DNA from: Streptomyces jeddahensis
Lineage (GTDB): Bacteria; Actinomycetota; Actinomycetes; Streptomycetales; Streptomycetaceae
Assembly: GCF_001642995.1 (NCBI RefSeq)
Contig: NZ_LOHS01000061.1
Coordinates: forward strand, 117,811-181,810
Length of the DNA: 64,000 nucleotides
Reading direction: 5' to 3'
The notes below the pieces were generated by a model. It worked only from the letters and a program-made list of their open reading frames with translations, had not been told where the DNA came from and ran no database searches. A program made the position numbers and the translations under genes. Positions 36,355 to 44,934 of the stretch are shown here, piece by piece (the stretch's first letter is position 1; each line of letters begins with the position of its first letter).

Positions 36355-36840
36355 TCAGAGCATGAGGCGGTCGATGGTGATGGGGAGGGAGCGGACGCGG
36401 CGGCCGGTGGCGTGGAAGACGGCGTTGCCGATGGCGGCCGCGAGACCGACCAGACCGATCTCGCCGACACCCTTCGTTCCGACCGCGGTTGCGCGGTCGG
36501 GACCGCCGACGAACAGCACCTCCATGTCGGGAACGTCGGCGTTCACCGGCATCAGGTAGTCGCCGAAGGTCGCGTTGGCGATGCGCCCGGTGACGTCGTC
36601 GGTGGCCGTCTCCTCGAACATCGCCTGGCTGATGCCGCCCACGGTGCCGCCGATGATCTGGCTGGTCGCCGTCTACTCGTTGAGGATGCGCCCGCCGTCG
36701 ATGGCGGAGACGACCCCGTGCCACACGCAGCAGACCCAGTTCGACCGTGTGCGGATCGACGAAGTGCCGGTTCGCCATTTCGGGGTTCGTACAGCCGTCA
36801 CGGACAATTCCTTCCCGGGCTATAAGTTTCCTCGCCATGC
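36355..36840 (-). pseudogene. Xanthine/aldehyde oxidoreductase large-subunit relic
   Basis: Only the last 150 or so residues of a YagR/XDH-type molybdopterin subunit remain. The C-terminal 95 codons are intact (RIANATFGDYLMPVNADVPD, GTKGVGEIGLVGLAAAIGNA, RRVRSLPITIDRL) and keep the catalytic Glu in GVGEIG. Upstream, an amber codon (plus-strand CTA at 36673-36675) interrupts RILNE*TATSQIIGG. A single-base frameshift near 36713-36717 separates this from VDPHTVELGLLRVAR. The N-terminal three-quarters is gone. It is not a duplicate of the intact large subunit at 9804, which belongs to another subfamily. Confidence 0.85.
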
Positions 36841-36967
36841 GGTCGGCAGGAGGGCCCGCAGAGAAGCGGAGAACTCTTTCCCATACCTAGGGGAACCGTT
36901 CGCTGGGAACGAGGCCGGGGCTTGTGCCGGGCACTCCAACGCGGCGGCGTCCCGCCATTCAGCACGA

Positions 36968-37633
36968 TCAAGCCATTCCGCAGCGTCTGCGGAGGAGCTC
37001 AACGCCGTCGCCTTCGAGGTCGTCGCAGTACGTCGAGCGTCCGGTCATCGCCATCACCAGAGCCAAGGTGGCACCGGAGACAAGCTCACCGGAACCGGCA
37101 GTGAAGGGGCCGTCATTCGCGACGAGTCTCAGGCCGCCGATGCGCCCCTTGGCAACGACCACGAGGTCTGATCCCTGGTAGTACTCGGCCACGGACGTGA
37201 CCACCTCGATCGGGTACTCGTGGCGGATTCCCAGCGGGCGCCTGATGTCTTCTCCGTGCACGATCGTCTCGCCGAGCATGGCCATGGCAGGGAGGGGAGG
37301 TTTGGTCGTGCTCGGGACCACGCGCCGGAATCTCTCCAGCGTCTCGGCTGGGGTTGTGCCCAGCTGCTCGGCCAGCCTCATGGCCACTTGCTTGTCGAAG
37401 TCGAACCGACAGCGGATCACCCCCGCCATCCAGCGCACGGCGTTGAGGCTTGCGGCCGCGGTGAGGTGCGCCAGCACCTCGCGCACCGACAATTCGGTGC
37501 AGAGCGACGGTGTTGCCCACTGCTCGTCGGTGAGGTCTGCGAGATCAGCCGCCAGCGCCGCTCGCTCAGCGTGGATCAAGGGCCAGACTGCAGTCCTCCG
37601 GCTGCGGTCTGCGGTCAGTTCGGGATCAGTCAT
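36968..37633 (-). CDS. Maleylpyruvate isomerase-type (DinB-like) protein, TIGR03083 family
   Basis: 221-aa helical-bundle protein of the actinobacterial mycothiol-dependent maleylpyruvate isomerase N-domain family. It shows [23 protein letters not shown] near the N-terminus, VREVLAHLT with the metal-type His, and ETIVHGEDIRRPLG with a second His. Such proteins bind metal and often use mycothiol. ATG 37633 is preceded by GGAGAGG. The frame extends to 37711 without an SD. Its function here is unknown. Confidence 0.78.
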   Translation of the reverse strand: MTDPELTADRSRRTAVWPLIHAERAALAADLADLTDEQWATPSLCTELSVREVLAHLTAAASLNAVRWMAGVIRCRFDFDKQVAMRLAEQLGTTPAETLERFRRVVPSTTKPPLPAMAMLGETIVHGEDIRRPLGIRHEYPIEVVTSVAEYYQGSDLVVVAKGRIGGLRLVANDGPFTAGSGELVSGATLALVMAMTGRSTYCDDLEGDGVELLRRRCGMA

Positions 37634-37739
37634 GCGGCAGCCTCTCCTGTCACGGGTAGTGCTCTGAGTTTCACCTGAGCCGGAACAGGCTCGTCCGGCA
37701 GGGGCGTTCAAGGAGAAGACCCTTGCCCCGGAGCAAAGT

Positions 37740-38080
37740 CATCGCCCGTGAGTGAATTGTTCTGAGGGCGCCCGAACCCGGATCGCACCCCCGGCCGGTG
37801 GGGAGGCCATCTCTTCGAGGAACTGTGCGGCCCAGGCCGTCAGGTCGGAGGAGGGGCGCCGTGGTCCTTGGGCGCGGTGCCGGGCCGTAGACGCTCGACC
37901 GCTTCGTCCGACAGCAGCTCCTGCAGGTCTCCCCAGCGGCGGTAGAGCGTCGAGGGCCACGCCTGCGCGCTGGGCGACAAGCGGCACCGTCAGGCCTCGA
38001 CCCACCGTGGAGGCCAGTTCGCGAACGGGGCGTGCACCGAAGCCTGGACCCGGGCGCTGCGTCCGCCGGGGCGCGGGCGA
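37740..38080 (-). pseudogene. TetR-family regulator, broken by frameshifts
   Basis: Pieces of one TetR protein appear in successive frames, leftward: RPGGRSARVQAS (about 38075-38040), VRELASTVGRGLTVPLVAQR with AGVA (about 38028-37960), then in another frame STLYRRWGDLQELLSDEAVE, then in a third SDLTAWAAQFLEEMASPP (about 37855-37795). Together they are the usual TetR N-terminal HTH and first ligand-domain helices. At least two frameshifts separate them, and the C-terminal ligand domain is lost. No start or SD is intact. The rest of 37634-38361 shows nothing else convincing, except the possible coding tail AERELVGLRARRGGRPKKE that ends at the next gene's GTG. Confidence 0.75.
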
Positions 38081-38361
38081 AGAGGCGTTGATTGTAGTTC
38101 GTTGTGCACGACCAGCCACGCCGAGGCGGTCTCGAGGCCTGTTCGGTTTCGGTGCGGGCGACTGCTTCAGTGCGGCCCGGAAGCCGCAGCTTCCAGCGCA
38201 CCGAGGCGTACGTGTGGTCAACGGAGCCGGTAGGCTGTTCCGCTTCCTGGCCGCGGATCAGCCGGGTGACATGGGGCGGAGGGCGAACTCGCCGCGGCCG
38301 AGCGGGAGCTCGTGGGGCTCCGCGCGCGCCGGGGCGGACGGCCGAAGAAGGAGCAGACCAC

Positions 38362-38559
38362 GTGAGCGCTGGCTACATCACCACCGGCGGCAGCGACCGC
38401 TATCACACGGGTGTCGACTGCCCGGCCTTCCAGCGCGGCGTGCGCGGCAGCGAGGCGCAGGGCAACACGCTACGGCCCGTCATCCCGCTCACCCCTGAAC
38501 AGGCGGGGCACGTCCGGCAGACCCCGTGCCCGGAGTGCTGTGGTGGGAGCGCCCGGTGA
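38362..38559 (+). CDS. Small cysteine-containing hypothetical protein
   Basis: 65-aa protein. It begins GTG 38362 with AAGGAG 8 nt upstream. The sequence DRYHTGVDCPAF and the C-terminal CPECC resemble a small zinc-ribbon pattern found in many actinobacterial accessory proteins. The GTG overlaps the stop of a short upstream frame (ending KKEQTT), and its own stop overlaps the next GTG. That overlap chain suggests a coupled operon. Function unknown. Confidence 0.65.
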   Translation: MSAGYITTGGSDRYHTGVDCPAFQRGVRGSEAQGNTLRPVIPLTPEQAGHVRQTPCPECCGGSAR

Positions 38560-39002
38560 CTGCGGACCTGGTGCCGGATCTGGTGCTGTTCCTGCAGGCG
38601 CGGTTGACAGAGGATGAGCACGCGGCGTTGCAGGCGGCCAAACCGGGAGGGCCGTACTGGTCACAACAGATCGGCAGTGGCGCCCGGCCCTACCACGTCG
38701 GCTCCTCTCCCGACCCGAAGGCGCCACGTTCCGAACCGCGGGTGGTCGACTCCGAGCGCCCCCGAATCATCGACCACATCGCCCGCCATGACCCGGCTCG
38801 CACCCTCGCCGAGGTCGAAGCCAAGCGGCAGGTGATCCGCCTGCACAACTTCAGCGAGGGGCACGAGTGCTCGACCCTGGACGGCAACGGCGATATCGAC
38901 CACTGCACATGGGTCATGGAGAGTGAGGCATGCACGACGCTGCGCCTGCTCGCCCTGCCCTACGTCGACCATTCCGACTACCGCGAGGAATGGCGGCCGT
39001 AG
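38556..39002 (+). CDS. DUF6221 family protein
   Basis: 148-aa acidic protein of the DUF6221 type, common in Streptomyces accessory regions and phage-like loci. Landmarks: DLVLFLQARLTEDEHAAL at the N-terminus, DSERPRIIDHIARHDPARTL, EVEAKRQVIRLHN and the C-terminal LRLLALPYVDHSDYREEW. The GTG overlaps the preceding stop (GTGA) and has GGGAG upstream. Its role is not known. Confidence 0.8.
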   Translation: MTADLVPDLVLFLQARLTEDEHAALQAAKPGGPYWSQQIGSGARPYHVGSSPDPKAPRSEPRVVDSERPRIIDHIARHDPARTLAEVEAKRQVIRLHNFSEGHECSTLDGNGDIDHCTWVMESEACTTLRLLALPYVDHSDYREEWRP

Positions 39003-39176
39003 CCGAAACGCCCGGTCACAACCCGCCGTTGGCAGATGTCGTTGTCCGCCCATCGCCGTCGGCGATACGGGTGACGGCAGCGGATGACACTGACCGGCCC
39101 TGCTCCGGAAGGGCTCCAGGTGCGCAGATCAGGGGCCCGGCATCAAGCGGCGCGACTCCTGCTGCGGCGGCAGGTG

Positions 39177-42110
39177 TCACTCCTGGCGGACGGGAACGTT
39201 GACGTCGTCCACGTTGATGTGGCCCCAGCCGCCCGTCGCCCGGTCGACGACCTCGACGTAGATCCGTTCACCGATGTGGGCGGACAGGTCGAAGACGACG
39301 CGGCGGTATTGCTCGACGTCGCGGCCGGTTGTCTTGGCCAGGACCTTGCCATCGCCGGCGCGGACTACGGCCGCGTAGAGCCGGTCGGGGTCGTTGCCGC
39401 CGGACACGAGCAGATCGACGACGCCGTCTCCGCCGAGGGTGACGGTGGCGGAGCGGAGAACGCCGGTGGCGTCGTCGCCACCTGCTGCCGGGTTGAATCC
39501 CCACAGGTGGTGGCCGGCCGGGTCCTCCCCGGTCTCGGCCTGGTTGAAGGGGCCGCCCCAGCCCCAGTCGGTGCGGGTGGTCACATTGGCGTCGCTGAAG
39601 GTCGTGCCCGAGACGACGGTCCATCCGGTGAGGTCCCCGGTGGCGAAGTCGTGGTTGGGGAGGGCGTCGACGTCCGTCGGGCGGGGCGGGTCGTACGCGG
39701 CGGGGGCGACCGGCGTGTCGTAGGCGCCGTTCATGCGCCAGACGTCCAGGGACACGACTCGGGCGGAGCCGCCCTCACTGGTCAGACGCAGGCCGGTGGC
39801 GTCCTCCCTGGTCGGGTAGACGCGGCTGGTGAGGCTGTTGGTGCCGTTGACGTACGCCTCCAGCATCGAGCGGTCGAGCAGGACCCTCAGCTTCAGGCGT
39901 CCGCCGTCGAGCTCCACGGTTCCTCCGTGGACGCCCTTGCGAACGTCCGGGTCGAGGCTGGAGCGGCCGCGGTCGATCCAGAAACGGCGCTCGGTCGTGT
40001 CGTAGGAGAGCAGGGTCTGCTCGCTGCCGTCGGCGCTGGCACGGACGGCCAGGGTGATGGTCGTGGCGTCGTGGGGCTCGATGACGGCCTCGATGTCCAG
40101 CATGTCGCCGGAGACGTCGGCGAGTCTGCGGTTGGCTTCCTGCACCGAGGTCTGGCGGATCTCGGCAAGTCGGCTGCCCCGCAGGCCGTTCGCCTCGGCG
40201 ATCGGTTCGACTCCCAGGGTGCCGTCCTGGCGCAGTGAGACGCTGACGGGCATGCCGGCGTTGTGCGCCCAGCCGGACTGGGCGTGCTGCTGTTCGCTGC
40301 GGCGGTCCTGGGTGATGCTGAAGAGGACGGACCGGCCGTCGGGCGTGACGAAGCCGGACGGGCCTGTGAAGTGCTGGCCGAAGTCGAACTCGCGGGGCTT
40401 GTCGTGGTCGGGCACGAAGCGGCACTCGCGTTTGTCGAAGGTGCCGATCCAGTAGTAGGTGTGCTTGACGGCGTTCGTGTTGAACGACTCCCACCATGGG
40501 CTGACCAGCAGGATGTGCTTGCCGGTGCGCTTCCCCTCCGGGCCGGGGAGCGGGAGGAGGACCGGCAGCTCCCACATCTCTCCGGGTTCGGGCACCTTCG
40601 TGAGGTCGTTCCAGTACAGCGGGCCGCGGTACGTCCACGGGCCCTCGGGTCTGCGTGCGGTGTAGACGAGTGCGGTTCCGCCGTGCTTGCGGGTGACCTG
40701 CGTGCCGTTGTAGTCGACGATGCCGCTGCCGACCAGCTGGTACCAGACGCCGTCCTCCTCCCAGACGAACGGGTCGCGGAAGTTCTCCGCCCACGCGGTG
40801 CCGGGGCCTGCCGGGAGCCCTGCCAGGGCTTCGGTGACCGGCTCGGACCTCATCGTCCAGGTGGGGAGGTCCGTGTCACCGTCGGTCGGGTAGGACGACA
40901 GGGCGATCCCGGTGCGCTGCCGGTAGGGGAGCCGGTCGTCACCGCCGGTGAAGAAGAGCACCGGCCCCCGGTCGCCGTCGACACAGGCCGAGCCCGACCA
41001 GCAGCCGTCTGGTGCGACCGAGTCCGCGGCGGGGGCGAGGGCGATGGGGAGGTCGCGCCAGTGCACCATGTCGGTGCTGACCGCGTGTCCCCAGTGGATC
41101 TGGCCCCAGTAGGGGCCCAGCGGATCATGCTGGTAGAAGATGTGGTACTTGCCCTTGAAGTACACGGGCGCGTGCGGCTCGTTCATCCAGTGCCAGGGCG
41201 GCAGCATGTGGAACTGGGGGCGGTGCCGGTCGCCGTCGAAACGGGCCCGGTCGAGGGTCAGGTCCGGACGGGGCACGCGGCGGGCGGGCAGCGCCGCGAC
41301 CCGCTCGGCGTACTCTCGCTCCGCGGTCGTGTCGTCCAGGGTGCCCGGGCGCATCACGAGGCTGTCCATCAGGCCCATGTACATGTTGGCGTGGAACTCG
41401 CCGTTGATCAGCGTGGGCCGGTTGTGCCGCCCGATCAACAGGGGCTCGGCGGAGGCCAGTTCGGGGGCCATGTCCGGGGTGGCGGCGGTGCCGATCAGCC
41501 GGCCGTCGCGGTAGAGCCGCAATTGCAGGGCGGCCGGGTCGTAGGTGGCGGCCACGTGTGTCCATCTGCCCTTGGCGGCCGGCTGGTCCAGGGCTCCCTT
41601 GACCTCGATCAGGTCGGTGCCGAAGCCGAGTTGGAAGACGATCTGTCCGAAGCGGCGCAGGCCGAGCAGGAATCCCGTCTTCGCGTCCGGGTCGTGCTGG
41701 TTGACCAGGGCCTGAGCCTTGCCGTCGATGCCGTGCTCGTAGGCGTAGGGGGCGATCCACGCGTCGACGGTGATGCCGCCGGCGGGGTCGAGCCTGCCGG
41801 GGCCCTCGGCGGTGACGACGGTGGAGTAGCCGTCGAAGTACAGCGCCCGGCCGCTCACGCCACGGCGCCGCACGGGGTCGCTGTCGGGCTTGTAGCGGGC
41901 GTCGGTGAAGACGTAGCCGATGGGGTCGGCGGTCCCGGAAACCGCCTCGCGGGTGACCGTGCCGGTGCGCTCGTCGAAGTCCCAGCGGGCGGTGGGGCTT
42001 TGAGGGCCACGTCGTTCCTTGGCGGCGGCGGGAGCGGGAGCGAACGAGAGCGGTACGACGGCGCCGCCTATGGCGGCAGACACGACAGTGAGGGCCGTTC
42101 TTCTCCTCAT
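39177..42110 (-). CDS. Secreted GH32 levanase-like protein with LamG-type N-domain
   Basis: 977-aa exported fructan hydrolase candidate. MRRRTALTVVSAAIGG starts a Sec/Tat-like signal ending near APAAA. Residues about 45-250 form a concanavalin/LamG domain (GRWTHVAATYDPA), about 300-620 the GH32 propeller, about 640-790 the GH32 C-terminal beta-sandwich (FWIDRGRSSLDPDVRKG), about 800-977 a further carbohydrate-binding-like sandwich. The nucleophile motif reads WMNEPHAP: Glu311 sits where GH32 usually has Asp. The transition-state motif FRDPF is normal, and the acid/base is Glu514 in WELP instead of WECP. ATG 42110 has AGGAG 7 nt upstream. Divergent from the fructan import operon. Confidence 0.82.
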   Translation of the reverse strand: MRRRTALTVVSAAIGGAVVPLSFAPAPAAAKERRGPQSPTARWDFDERTGTVTREAVSGTADPIGYVFTDARYKPDSDPVRRRGVSGRALYFDGYSTVVTAEGPGRLDPAGGITVDAWIAPYAYEHGIDGKAQALVNQHDPDAKTGFLLGLRRFGQIVFQLGFGTDLIEVKGALDQPAAKGRWTHVAATYDPAALQLRLYRDGRLIGTAATPDMAPELASAEPLLIGRHNRPTLINGEFHANMYMGLMDSLVMRPGTLDDTTAEREYAERVAALPARRVPRPDLTLDRARFDGDRHRPQFHMLPPWHWMNEPHAPVYFKGKYHIFYQHDPLGPYWGQIHWGHAVSTDMVHWRDLPIALAPAADSVAPDGCWSGSACVDGDRGPVLFFTGGDDRLPYRQRTGIALSSYPTDGDTDLPTWTMRSEPVTEALAGLPAGPGTAWAENFRDPFVWEEDGVWYQLVGSGIVDYNGTQVTRKHGGTALVYTARRPEGPWTYRGPLYWNDLTKVPEPGEMWELPVLLPLPGPEGKRTGKHILLVSPWWESFNTNAVKHTYYWIGTFDKRECRFVPDHDKPREFDFGQHFTGPSGFVTPDGRSVLFSITQDRRSEQQHAQSGWAHNAGMPVSVSLRQDGTLGVEPIAEANGLRGSRLAEIRQTSVQEANRRLADVSGDMLDIEAVIEPHDATTITLAVRASADGSEQTLLSYDTTERRFWIDRGRSSLDPDVRKGVHGGTVELDGGRLKLRVLLDRSMLEAYVNGTNSLTSRVYPTREDATGLRLTSEGGSARVVSLDVWRMNGAYDTPVAPAAYDPPRPTDVDALPNHDFATGDLTGWTVVSGTTFSDANVTTRTDWGWGGPFNQAETGEDPAGHHLWGFNPAAGGDDATGVLRSATVTLGGDGVVDLLVSGGNDPDRLYAAVVRAGDGKVLAKTTGRDVEQYRRVVFDLSAHIGERIYVEVVDRATGGWGHINVDDVNVPVRQE

Positions 42111-42152
42111 GGCTGGCTCCTGGGTGGTGTGCGGCAGGCCTGACGCTCTGCC

Positions 42153-42168
42153 AAATCGGTTTAACCGG
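42153..42168. promoter_or_regulatory. Candidate LacI operator, AAATCGGTTTAACCGG
   Basis: Contains the perfect palindrome CGGTT-T-AACCG (42157-42167). It lies 43 bp upstream of the GH32 start, where it could repress leftward transcription. It shares AAATCGGWTTA with the site at 42343. Confidence 0.65.
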
Positions 42169-42197
42169 TGGCTCGGCATCGTTCGCGCGCCGCTCCT

Positions 42198-42230
42198 GCT
42201 AACGCAAGAGCTAACGCAGGCCGATTTACC
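42198..42230. promoter_or_regulatory. Direct repeat and half-site in the divergent fructan promoter
   Basis: GCTAACGCA occurs twice 12 bp apart (42198 and 42210). It is followed by CCGATTTACC (42221-42230), whose complement contains TAAATCGG, a half-site of the neighbouring operators. Confidence 0.45.
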
Positions 42231-42342
42231 TCGGCGTTACCCATGAACTTCGTAAAACGGCACATAAGGTCACCGTTTCTTCTTCGATATATCCGGAGTG
42301 TTGACATCGGGCGACGCGCGCATCACTCTCATCGCAACGTGC

Positions 42343-42356
42343 TAATCCGATTTAAC
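42343..42356. promoter_or_regulatory. Candidate LacI operator, TAATCCGATTTAAC
   Basis: On the minus strand it reads GTTAAATCGGATTA and matches the AAATCGGWTTA core of the 42153 site. It sits 19 bp before the regulator's start codon, suggesting autoregulation. A TTGACA hexamer at 42301-42306 may be the -35 box; no clear -10 was found. Confidence 0.65.
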
Positions 42357-42374
42357 AACGGAGCTGAGCGACTG

Positions 42375-43409
42375 ATGTCTGAACGTCGTGTGACCATGGC
42401 CGATGTCGCCCGCAAGGCGGGCGTCTCGCCAACGACCGCGTCGTTCGCCCTGTCCGGCCGCACCGACATGCGCATCTCCGACGCCTCCCGCCAACGCGTC
42501 CTGGACGCCGCTCGCGATCTGGGCTACCGCCCGAACGTCACGGCACGCAGCCTGCGCACGAAGTCGACGCAGACCATCGGTTTCGTGTCGGACCGGATCA
42601 CCACGACACCGTTCGCGGGCGATGTGATCCGCGGGGCGCTGGAGGCTGCGCGGGAGCGGGACCACCTGCTGTTCATCACGGAGGCCGGCGGGGATCGCGG
42701 AGCCGAGTCGTCGCTGGTCCACGCACTGCTGGACCGCCAGGTCGACGCGGTGATCTACGCGTCCATGTTCACCCGGTACGTCACTCCGCCCAAGGAGCTG
42801 TTCGGGCGCCGGGTGGTCCTGCTGAACTGCCTGGCCCCCGGCTTCGACGCGCCATCTGTCGTCCCGGACGAGCTCGAGGCAGGCCGGGACGCGGCCCGTG
42901 CCCTGCTCGCGGCCGGCCACACCGAGGGCATCTGGGCGATCGGCGGCCACCAGGCCGTTCCGGCCACGCCCGAGGGGATCATCGCCGGCAACGAGCGCAT
43001 GCGCGGCCTGGAGGAGGTCCTGCGAGCGGGCGGCGCACGCCTGGACGGTGTCGTCGAGTGCGACTGGGACACGCGGGACGGCCACCGCGAGGTGTCCGCA
43101 CTGCTTGCGGCGGGCCACCGCCCCCGGGCGCTGGTGTGCCTGACCGACCGCGTGTCCATGGGTGCCTACCAGGCGCTCGGCGAGGCGGGTCTGTCGGTGC
43201 CCGGCGACGTGTCGGTGGTCTCCTTCGACGATCAGGACATCGCGTCCGTACTGCGGCCGGCCCTCACCACCCTGAAACTGCCGCACTACCAACTCGGCCG
43301 CCGTGCCGTGGAGTTGATCCTGGGCGAGGGGCCGCTCGAAGCAGGCGTACACCGTGTGCCCATGCCGCTGCAGGAGCGTGCCTCCATCGGCGCCCCCGCC
43401 CAGGGCTGA
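42375..43409 (+). CDS. LacI-family regulator of the fructan cluster
   Basis: 344-aa repressor. The HTH is MADVARKAGVSPTTASFALS, with hinge YRPNVTARSLRTKSTQT. The sensor domain ends VELILGEGPLEAG. ATG 42375 lies about 11 nt after CGGAG; an ATG seven codons later is also possible. It is divergent from the secreted GH32 gene and upstream of the importer and second GH32. It most likely represses both directions and responds to fructose, sucrose or a short fructan. That inducer is inferred only from the enzymes. Confidence 0.9.
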   Translation: MSERRVTMADVARKAGVSPTTASFALSGRTDMRISDASRQRVLDAARDLGYRPNVTARSLRTKSTQTIGFVSDRITTTPFAGDVIRGALEAARERDHLLFITEAGGDRGAESSLVHALLDRQVDAVIYASMFTRYVTPPKELFGRRVVLLNCLAPGFDAPSVVPDELEAGRDAARALLAAGHTEGIWAIGGHQAVPATPEGIIAGNERMRGLEEVLRAGGARLDGVVECDWDTRDGHREVSALLAAGHRPRALVCLTDRVSMGAYQALGEAGLSVPGDVSVVSFDDQDIASVLRPALTTLKLPHYQLGRRAVELILGEGPLEAGVHRVPMPLQERASIGAPAQG

Positions 43410-43553
43410 CACCGGGCACCCGGAAACGGTCGTCCCGCCGCCCGAACAGTGAAGATCGCCGGGCGGCGGGACGACCACCAAGAACAGCGACCGTCGCAAC
43501 CGGTCGCCAAGGCGGGTCCGGCAAGACCCGTCTCAGTGAGATGGAGGAACCTC

Positions 43554-44858
43554 GTGGTGTTCAGAACCAGGCGCCTCGCCGGTGCGAGTGTAGCCGTCGC
43601 GGCGGCGACCGCGCTGGTCGCCGGATGCGCGACCGGGAGCGGCGGCAGCACGTCCGGAGCCAGCGGCAACACGCTGACCCTGTGGACGCACAATGCCGGC
43701 AACTCGGCCGAGCTCGACGTCGTCAAGAAGATCATCAAGGACTTCAACGGCTCGCAGAGCAAATACAAGGTCAAACTCCAGGCGTTCCCGCAGAGCGACT
43801 ACAACAACTCCGTCGTGGCAGCCGCCTCGGCCCGCAAGCTGCCCTGCCTGCTCGACGTGGACGGCCCGAACGTGGCGAACTGGGCCTGGGGCGGCTATCT
43901 GTCCCCGATCGACGTCTCCGGCAGCGAGGTGCCGCTGTCCGACCAGCTGGCCAGCACCGTCGGCCGCTACAAGGGAAAGCTGTACGCGTTCGGCTTCTAC
44001 GACGTCGCCCTGACCTTCTTCGCCCGCAAGTCGGTGCTGAACACGTACGACATCCGCATCCCGACCACGGACAAGCCCTGGACGAAGGCCGAGTTCGATT
44101 CCGCGCTGGCCAAGCTGAAGAAGAGCGGGAAGTTCGCGTACCCGTTGGAGATGGGCACGGGCGGCAGCGGCGAGTGGTGGCCGTATGCCTTCTCCCCGCA
44201 GCTGCAGAGCTTCGGCGGCGACCTGATCGACCGTGACGGCTACAAGACCGCCTCCGGCACCCTCGACGGCAAGAAGTCCGTGGAGTGGGCCACCTGGTTC
44301 CGCTCGCTGGTGACCAAGGGCTACATGGCGAAGAAGTCCGGAGCCGACCCCAACAAGGACTTCCTGGCAGGCAAGAGCGCCATCCAGTGGGACGGCAGCT
44401 GGAACGCGGCCAAGAACGCCGAGAAGCTCGGCGACGACCTGGCCATCATCCCGCCGGTCGACTTCGGCGACGGGCCCAAGATCGGCGGCGCCTCCTGGCA
44501 GTGGGCCATGAGTTCCACCTGCTCCAACAAGGCAGGCGCGCAGGCGTGGCTGAAGTTCTCCCGCCAGACGAAGTACTTCGTCGACTACGCGAAGGCCACC
44601 GGCACCATCCCGGGCACCGAGGCCGCCGCCAAGCAGGTCGACGGCTACCAGCCGGGCGGGAAGTTCAACGAACTCGTCCAGTTCGCGCGCAAGTACGCGG
44701 TCGTGCGCCCGGTCACCCCGGCCTATCCGTACATCTCCACCGAGTTCCAGAAGGCGGCCCAGGACATCATCGCCGGGGCCGACCCCAAGAACGCGCTCGG
44801 CCAGGCCGCGAAGGCCATCGACAACGACCTGAAGTCGAACAACTACTACGCCGGCTGA
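43554..44858 (+). CDS. ABC sugar transporter, substrate-binding lipoprotein (fructan cluster)
   Basis: 434-aa solute-binding protein. The N-terminus (RTRRLAGASVAVAAATALVAGC) ends in a clear lipobox, VAGC. Family landmarks are LTLWTHNAGNS, the substrate-site region LPCLLDVDGPNVANWAWGGYL and AGKSAIQWDGSWN. It starts at GTG 43554 with GGAGGA 5 nt upstream (GTG 43557 is equally possible). It delivers substrate to the two permeases at 44935 and 45872. Specificity for fructo-oligosaccharides is inferred from the two GH32 genes flanking the operon. Confidence 0.9.
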   Translation: MVFRTRRLAGASVAVAAATALVAGCATGSGGSTSGASGNTLTLWTHNAGNSAELDVVKKIIKDFNGSQSKYKVKLQAFPQSDYNNSVVAAASARKLPCLLDVDGPNVANWAWGGYLSPIDVSGSEVPLSDQLASTVGRYKGKLYAFGFYDVALTFFARKSVLNTYDIRIPTTDKPWTKAEFDSALAKLKKSGKFAYPLEMGTGGSGEWWPYAFSPQLQSFGGDLIDRDGYKTASGTLDGKKSVEWATWFRSLVTKGYMAKKSGADPNKDFLAGKSAIQWDGSWNAAKNAEKLGDDLAIIPPVDFGDGPKIGGASWQWAMSSTCSNKAGAQAWLKFSRQTKYFVDYAKATGTIPGTEAAAKQVDGYQPGGKFNELVQFARKYAVVRPVTPAYPYISTEFQKAAQDIIAGADPKNALGQAAKAIDNDLKSNNYYAG

Positions 44859-44864
44859 CCCACC

Positions 44865-44918
44865 CCGGTCCGGTCCGGGCTCCCGACCGCGCTTCCCGCG
44901 CCGCCCGGACCGGACCGG
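44865..44918 (+). terminator. Large perfect hairpin between binding-protein and permease genes
   Basis: CCGGTCCGGTCCGGGC (44865-44880) and its exact complement (44903-44918) form a 16-bp stem with a 22-nt loop. It starts 6 nt after the binding-protein stop and ends 16 nt before the permease GTG. Such structures usually protect the upstream mRNA or attenuate read-through, giving excess binding protein over permease. Confidence 0.85.
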
Positions 44919-44934
44919 CACCCCTGGAGCTACC

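Noticed and set aside
40263..42143. 626-aa open frame opposite to the secreted GH32
   Set aside because: Val/Gly/Arg-rich translation without motifs; the GH32 frame explains the region.
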